Assembly (NCBI GenBank): GCA_964632355.1 | Contig: CAZWBW010000018.1 | Coordinates: 1 to 35,967 of the forward strand | Direction: 5' to 3' | Length of the DNA: 35,967 nt | DNA from: JALOAP01 sp964632355 | Lineage (GTDB): Bacteria; Chloroflexota; Dehalococcoidia; Tepidiformales; Tepidiformaceae | In this document: positions 31,826 through 35,967 of the stretch, one piece after another | How the letters are laid out: every line of letters begins with the position of its first letter | How positions within the stretch are numbered: the stretch's first letter is position 1 | The notes under the pieces: generated by a model | What the model was told of the DNA's origin: nothing | The model's database searches: none | Seen by the model: only the letters and a program-made list of their open reading frames with translations | Translations under genes and position numbers: made by a program

Positions 31826-33240
31826 CGGTCGACCCCCTGTGCGCCGGCTGCGCGTGGCGCTGGGGCGGTCCGCTTCTGCTCTTCTGCGTTGAAAAGCCAG
31901 CCGATCTTCGCCAGCGGAGTGCCCACCAGCATCTTCAGGAACGTGCGGGTGACGGTAATCGCCGAGAACATGCTCACGGCCACGCCGATGGCGAGCGTCA
32001 GGGCGAAGCCCTTCACCGTGGTTGCGCCGAACTGGTCACCAAACCAGTAGAGGATCGCGCACGTGATGAACGTCGAGATGTTCGAGTCGCGAATCGAAGG
32101 CCATGCCCGGTGGAAGCCCAGGTCAATCGCCCGGTTCAGCGTGTGGCCGCGCCGCAACTCCTCCTTCATTCGTTCGAAGATGAGGATGTTCGCGTCGACC
32201 GCCATGCCCACCGAGAGCACGAACGCCGCGATGCCCGAAAGCGTCAGCGTGATCGGTTCGCCGCCCGGGATGCCGAGCTTGAAGATCATCAGCACGACCG
32301 CCGTGTAGGTCACGAGCGCGAACGATGCGAGAAGCCCCGGCAGGCGGTAGTAGAGGATCATGAACAGCGCCACGGCGATCAGGCCGACCTCGCCGGCGCG
32401 TACCGAGTCGACGACCGAGTCCTCGCCGAGCGTCGCGCTGACCTCGCTCGATTGGATTGTTCGGAACGAAATCGGCAGGGCGCCCGCGTTCAGCTGCCGC
32501 GAAAGCTCGCGCGCAGCGCTGAACGACTGCTGACCGGTGATGATCCCGCTGTCGCTCAGCACGGCGTTGACCGTCGCGCTCGAAATCAACTGGTCGTCGA
32601 GCAGGATGACCAGCTGGCGGCGCGGATCGCTCGGCCCGTACTGCATCGCTCGGCTCGTGATCTGCCGCAGCAGTTCCGAACCCTGCCCGGTCGTCTCGAA
32701 CGCCACGACGAACTCGGTGCCGACACGTTCGGGATAGGTGTTGTTCTTCAGGTGCTGCCCGGTCATCGGGATGGTTTCGCCATCGATGATGCCGACGGCC
32801 GGGATCAACTCGCCCGCTTCGTTGAACGTCATGAACTGGAGCTGGGCTGTGCGGCCGATCAGGTTCTCGGCTTCCGTAACGGATATGCCCGGCACCTGGA
32901 CGTTGATGCGGTTCCCGGAACGCGTAATCTCGGCCTCGCTCACGCCGAACGCGTTGACCCGCCGTTCGATGACGTCCATCGCATTTTCGACCGCCTGCCC
33001 GATGTCGCCTTCGTAGTTCTCCGGCGGGTCCGCTTCGAGGACGAGCAGGGTGCCGCCGCGGAGGTCGAGGCCGAGGCGCATCGTCTCGCGCTCCCAGTTC
33101 CCGATCTTGATGCCGCGGCCTTCCGGCCAGAAATCCCCGGGCAGGTACAGGCGGGGCGTGCTGGGCCACACCGCCACAATTGCGAAGCCTGTCAGAACTA
33201 CGACGAACAGGAAGAGAAGAACGGTTGTTGGACTACGCAC
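31822..33240 (-). CDS. secD: Protein translocase subunit SecD
   Basis: A 472-residue partner of SecF. After the first membrane helix comes LGLDLRGGTLLVLEADPPEN and a long external region with the beta-rich P1 domain. Five more helices follow, including AFVLSVGMAVDANILIFERM. Start and stop overlap yajC by 8 bp and secF by 4 bp, so the three are translationally linked. Confidence 0.96.
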   Translation of the reverse strand: MRSPTTVLLFLFVVVLTGFAIVAVWPSTPRLYLPGDFWPEGRGIKIGNWERETMRLGLDLRGGTLLVLEADPPENYEGDIGQAVENAMDVIERRVNAFGVSEAEITRSGNRINVQVPGISVTEAENLIGRTAQLQFMTFNEAGELIPAVGIIDGETIPMTGQHLKNNTYPERVGTEFVVAFETTGQGSELLRQITSRAMQYGPSDPRRQLVILLDDQLISSATVNAVLSDSGIITGQQSFSAARELSRQLNAGALPISFRTIQSSEVSATLGEDSVVDSVRAGEVGLIAVALFMILYYRLPGLLASFALVTYTAVVLMIFKLGIPGGEPITLTLSGIAAFVLSVGMAVDANILIFERMKEELRRGHTLNRAIDLGFHRAWPSIRDSNISTFITCAILYWFGDQFGATTVKGFALTLAIGVAVSMFSAITVTRTFLKMLVGTPLAKIGWLFNAEEQKRTAPAPRAAGAQGVDR

Positions 33241-33571
33241 TCGGCTGCGAGACCTCCTGGTTCGCCGAATCGCCGCTCGAAGGGGCGGGCTCCAGCGTCG
33301 TCAGCCGCCGCGAAATCGCGTCGGTGACGGCACGCACGCGCACGCCCTCAGCGATCTCCAGGATGATCTCTGTCGGCCCATCGACAGGCTGGATGATGTC
33401 CTTCACTTCGCCAATCAGGCCACCAACGGTGATGACCTCGTCGCCGACCTGCAGCGCTTCCACCGCCTTGCGCTGCTCCTTCTTATCCTTCAACACCGGC
33501 TGCAAGAGGATGAAATAGAACGCCGCCACCGCCAGCACGGTGTAGAAGATGACGCTCCACATGACTGCCAT
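33233..33571 (-). CDS. yajC: Preprotein translocase subunit YajC
   Basis: A 112-residue protein with a single N-terminal membrane helix (residues ~6-23), the typical FILLQPVLKDKKEQRKAVEA and a cytoplasmic domain starting LQVGDEVITVGGLIG. AGGAG lies 8 nt before the ATG. First of the yajC-secD-secF trio, 22 bp after the HD-domain gene. Confidence 0.94.
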   Translation of the reverse strand: MAVMWSVIFYTVLAVAAFYFILLQPVLKDKKEQRKAVEALQVGDEVITVGGLIGEVKDIIQPVDGPTEIILEIAEGVRVRAVTDAISRRLTTLEPAPSSGDSANQEVSQPSA

Positions 33572-33593
33572 GGGGAAGAACTCCTGCCGGGGG

Positions 33594-34490
33594 TCAGGGG
33601 CCAGGGACTGCTCCCTGATCGTTCATGCCGGACACGATCGTTCGCGCCAGCGCCAGTGCCTCTTCCCGGGTCCTTACGGTTCCCGCTTCCTGGGCCCGGC
33701 GAACCGATGTTAGGACGGCCCCCAGCAATCGTCCACTTTCCAGGTCAAGTTCTCGCATAAGGTCTTCGCCATCCAGTAATGGCGGCTCGTCCTCCTCCAT
33801 TACCGCCACCGACCGCGCAAGCACATAGTTCACCAGCGAGCAGTGCCGCCGAAAGTTCTCGCGCGTGTAGCGCGGTCCCCGCGTGGCCATGCCATCGGCC
33901 AGGTGCAGCAGCATGAGCGGGAGCACGTGGCCGTCCAGGTCGGTCACGAACCGCCGCACCGCCCGGTCCGTCGGGGGCCAATTGCGAACCAGTTCGTTCG
34001 GCCGAAGGTGGTACCGGATCAGCCGCGTCACGACATCGACCGCTTCCGGCTCGAATCCCAGCCTCGGCAGTCGTTCGGCCATCATTTCCGCACCGCGCGG
34101 GCCGTGCCGTGGGAACCGCAACCGCCCGTCCCGGAACACCGCCGTCTCGGGCTTCGCCACATCGTGTAGCAAGCCCGCGAGCCGCAAAAGCGCCCGGATT
34201 GGCAGGCCGCCGACTTCCCGGTCGAGGGACACATCGAGGTCGACCCACGGGATCGCCGCCCGGAGTTCCTTGCCGTCCTCGCCGTCACCCGTCACCGCGT
34301 CGATGGCTGCAACCGTCGCGAGGCTGTGTTCGAGCACCGTGTAGAAGTGGAGTTCCGGCTGTTCGAAACCGCGGCCGGCTTCCAACTCGGGCAGCAGCTC
34401 CGTGAGCCTGCCCGCCCGGTCGAGCGCCGCCAGGCCCGTTACCGCGTCGCTCGCGAGGAGCGCGTCGAGAAGCTCCGGGACTACCGCCAT
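33594..34490 (-). CDS. HD-domain protein, related to the C-terminal part of CCA-adding enzymes
   Basis: A 298-residue protein. The metal site of the HD phosphohydrolase fold is visible: His55 (VLEHSL), His109-Asp110 (LLHDVAKP), His129 (FPRHG) and His161 (RYHLRP). The order GLLHDVAKPET, FPRHGPRGAEM, RYHLRPNEL matches the HD half of bacterial tRNA nucleotidyltransferase/poly(A) polymerase-like proteins. The nucleotidyltransferase head is missing, and the frame starts cleanly with an ATG. It may be a stand-alone phosphodiesterase or phosphatase acting on nucleotides or tRNA ends. It lies directly upstream of yajC on the same strand. Confidence 0.82.
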   Translation of the reverse strand: MAVVPELLDALLASDAVTGLAALDRAGRLTELLPELEAGRGFEQPELHFYTVLEHSLATVAAIDAVTGDGEDGKELRAAIPWVDLDVSLDREVGGLPIRALLRLAGLLHDVAKPETAVFRDGRLRFPRHGPRGAEMMAERLPRLGFEPEAVDVVTRLIRYHLRPNELVRNWPPTDRAVRRFVTDLDGHVLPLMLLHLADGMATRGPRYTRENFRRHCSLVNYVLARSVAVMEEDEPPLLDGEDLMRELDLESGRLLGAVLTSVRRAQEAGTVRTREEALALARTIVSGMNDQGAVPGP

Positions 34491-34542
34491 ACCCGGACTC
34501 TACGCATCGATTCGGGCGCCGACTACCGGCAGGCACAATGAA

Positions 34543-34566
34543 GGGGCGGGCCTCAGGGCTCGCCCC
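34543..34566 (-). terminator. Hairpin after the xerD-like gene, possible terminator
   Basis: GGGGCGGGCC (34543-34552) pairs with GGCTCGCCCC (34557-34566) with one G-T pair and a TCAG loop, 33 bp after the xerD-like stop. On the minus strand only TTCATTG follows, so termination may be partial. Confidence 0.45.
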
Positions 34567-34599
34567 CGTACTACGTTGTGTTTTTCCGCTTTAGATAGC

Positions 34600-35502
34600 T
34601 CAGGCGCGAGGATGCGCCTTGTCGTACTGGTCCCGCTTCTGCGCGTCGGTGAGTTGCGTATAGATCTGAGTCGTCGAAATCGAAGCGTGACCAAGCGCGT
34701 CCTGCACGTGCCGCAGCGGCATCCCGCCCGAGAGCATGTGCGTCGCATAGGTGTGGCGCAGCGTGTGCGGCGTGATCGCCTTGTCCAGGTTCGCTTCCTT
34801 CGCATAGTTCTTCAGGATCAGCCAGAAGCCCTGCCGCGTGAGCCGCTCGCCACGCCGGTTCACGAAGAGCGCGGTCTCCCGCCGGTTCCGAACCAGCCGT
34901 GGCCGCACATGGAAGATGTACTGCCGGAGCTCCTCGACCGGCCGCTGCGGCAGCGGCAGCACCCGCTCTCGTTCGCCCTTCCCCACACACCGCACAGTGA
35001 CCGGATCGCTCTCGAGCGAAACATCTCCCACGTCGAGTGAGACGAGTTCCGTGACCCGCAGGCCCGTCGCGTACAGCAACTCCAGCATCGCCTTGTCTCG
35101 CCGCGCTTCCGGCGTGTTTCGGCGTGCCGGCTGCTCCAGCAGTTCGTCCACCTCCTTCGGGGTGAGCGCCCGTGGAAGCTGCTTCCCGACACTCGGCGAT
35201 TTGAGTTGTTCGGTTGGGTCCTGGCTCACAATGCCTTCCGCCGCGAGGTACCCGAAGAACGACTTCACGGCCGCGACTTTGCGCGCCACCGTTGCGTCTT
35301 TGTAATTGCGCGCTCGCAGGTCCTCGACGAAGGCCACCACGACGTCTCCATCTACTACCTGCCAGCGATTCTTCCGCCCCGGGTCGTTCCCGACGAACTT
35401 TTCGAACTGGGCCAGATCGTTGCGATAGGCCGCGATCGTGTTGTTCGACGCGTTCTTCTCCACCGCCAGGAAATTCAGAAACTGGGCGATGCAGTCGTCC
35501 AT
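34600..35502 (-). CDS. xerD: Tyrosine recombinase XerC/XerD
   Basis: A 300-residue recombinase of the normal Xer length. The N-terminal SAM-like core-binding domain spans residues 1-90. The catalytic set is complete: Arg149 (ATGLRVTEL), Lys175 (VGKGERER), His246 and Arg249 (HTLRHTYATHML), His272 (LGHASISTTQIY) and Tyr281 as nucleophile. It resolves chromosome dimers at dif, or serves as a single Xer. No phage genes surround it, so a housekeeping role is more likely than an integrase role. The choice between XerC and XerD is by likeness only. Confidence 0.9.
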   Translation of the reverse strand: MDDCIAQFLNFLAVEKNASNNTIAAYRNDLAQFEKFVGNDPGRKNRWQVVDGDVVVAFVEDLRARNYKDATVARKVAAVKSFFGYLAAEGIVSQDPTEQLKSPSVGKQLPRALTPKEVDELLEQPARRNTPEARRDKAMLELLYATGLRVTELVSLDVGDVSLESDPVTVRCVGKGERERVLPLPQRPVEELRQYIFHVRPRLVRNRRETALFVNRRGERLTRQGFWLILKNYAKEANLDKAITPHTLRHTYATHMLSGGMPLRHVQDALGHASISTTQIYTQLTDAQKRDQYDKAHPRA

Positions 35503-35705
35503 CCGTCGCTCACCTCGGTGTCAGTCGTGGGTGTCGGGGCGGCGCTATGATAGGCGCGGCCGATCTGGGGTGTCCACCGAAAATGATGTCCCGCAATGTG
35601 AAAATACTGCCGCGTGAGATAGCTGCATCGAAATGACTTTTTGACATTCTTCGGGGCCCCAAGCGCCCGAACCCCTCGCCATTTCGAAGCGCCACTACCC
35701 GCCAC
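35475..35705 (-). CDS. Doubtful small frame before the xerD-like gene
   Basis: A 76-codon frame starting at GTG 35705 with AAAGGAGG (35714-35721) 8 nt upstream, overlapping the start of the xerD-like gene by 28 bp. The predicted product (ALGAPKNVKKSFRCSYLTRQ in its middle) matches no family I know. Its codons end in A or T far more often than those of the neighbours. It may be a translated leader, a foreign remnant or simply intergenic DNA. Apart from it, the 35503-35837 stretch shows only the N gap and no other feature that I can support. Confidence 0.22.
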   Translation of the reverse strand: MAGSGASKWRGVRALGAPKNVKKSFRCSYLTRQYFHIAGHHFRWTPQIGRAYHSAAPTPTTDTEVSDGWTTASPSF

Positions 35706-35747
35706 CTGTCGTTCCTCCTTTCGGCATCTTCCCCCTCTGAGCGCTTT

Positions 35748-35757
35748 NNNNNNNNNN
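35748..35757. other. Assembly gap, 10 N
   Basis: Ten N in the intergenic stretch between the xerD-like gene and the last acyl-CoA dehydrogenase. Confidence 0.95.
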
Positions 35758-35837
35758 CAGACAATCACGATGTGAGCTTTCGTCCCGCCACCCGACTGCT
35801 ACCATGACCGCAAAACGAATCACGTTCGAGGTTCCCA

Positions 35838-35967
35838 ATGGTCTCCTTCGCCCTCTCCGACGAGGAACGCCTCATCCAGCAGACCGCCCACGAATTCGCG
35901 AAGAAGGAGATTCGTCCCGTCGCGCACGAATACGATGAGCGCGAAGAGGTCCCCTACGACCTCATCA
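35838..35967 (+). CDS. Acyl-CoA dehydrogenase, N-terminal part (3' end outside window)
   Basis: The first 43 residues of a gene that continues beyond the window. The ATG has GAGG 6 nt upstream. The sequence SFALSDEERLIQQTAHEFAK, followed by KEIRPVAHEYDEREEVPYDL, is the typical first helix pair of acyl-CoA dehydrogenases (FADE/ACAD). It is the second member of this family in the window; the first lies at 20273-21520. Nothing can be said about substrate. Confidence 0.85.
   Translation, partial: MVSFALSDEERLIQQTAHEFAKKEIRPVAHEYDEREEVPYDLI

Noticed and set aside
32110..33327. A 405-codon open frame on the plus strand
   Set aside because: Opposite secD; composition typical of antisense GC-rich frames.
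34600..35502. Tyrosine recombinase as a phage or island integrase
   Set aside because: Length and motifs are those of Xer proteins, and no attachment repeats, tRNA gene or phage genes flank it.

Overview
The window is a 36 kb piece of a GC-rich bacterial chromosome, almost fully packed with genes and interrupted by four runs of N (one of 100, three of 10). It therefore looks like a draft or metagenome scaffold. There is no phage, insertion sequence, CRISPR array or rRNA. The gene mix (CYP125/142-like P450, acyl-CoA dehydrogenases, SelB, seven-gene Mrp antiporter, split SecD/SecF, LTD surface protein) and codon use fit a Chloroflexota lineage near Dehalococcoidia/Tepidiformia. That placement is an inference and was not tested by any search.

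Layout. 1-1949 (+): 3' end of a MoxR/RavA-type AAA ATPase, overlapped by a VWA-domain partner. 2035-3303 (+): cytochrome P450 with its own terminator. 3368-3822 (-): a small two-gene unit, a cysteine-free HesB/IscA-like protein followed by a 59-residue bacterial metallothionein. 4019-4273 (+): a small protein with a poly-Asp/Glu tail. 4313-10250 (-): complete mrpABCDEFG Na+/H+ antiporter operon. 10431-11435 (+): zinc-free MDR oxidoreductase. 11541-12912 (+): Hsp20 chaperone followed by three very small proteins, two of which look zinc-binding, with strong ribosome binding sites and stable hairpins between them. 13019-13095 (-): tRNA-Met with terminator. 13182-16931 (-): zinc/manganese ABC importer (binding protein, ATPase, permease) plus a SAM methyltransferase, headed by a nested dyad that looks like a metal-repressor operator. 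17086-17334 (+): stand-alone Lrp/AsnC ligand-binding domain.

17338-18206 (-): secreted CHAP/SH3b-like protein split by the 100-N gap. 18400-22780 (+): serine hydrolase, HAD phosphatase, acyl-CoA dehydrogenase, gamma-carbonic anhydrase-like protein and a small membrane protein. 22790-28841 (-): guaA, purD, a CBM/lamin-tail surface protein and an RsuA/RluB pseudouridine synthase. 28976-30832 (+): selB. 30842-35502 (-): xerD-like recombinase, HD-domain protein, yajC, secD, secF. 35838-end (+): 5' end of another acyl-CoA dehydrogenase.

The most interesting points are the metallothionein gene coupled to a cysteine-free HesB-like protein, the Hsp20/small-protein locus with its structured spacers, and the 35-bp nested dyad in front of the metal importer. 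Together these suggest a window unusually rich in metal handling and stress response, set among housekeeping genes.
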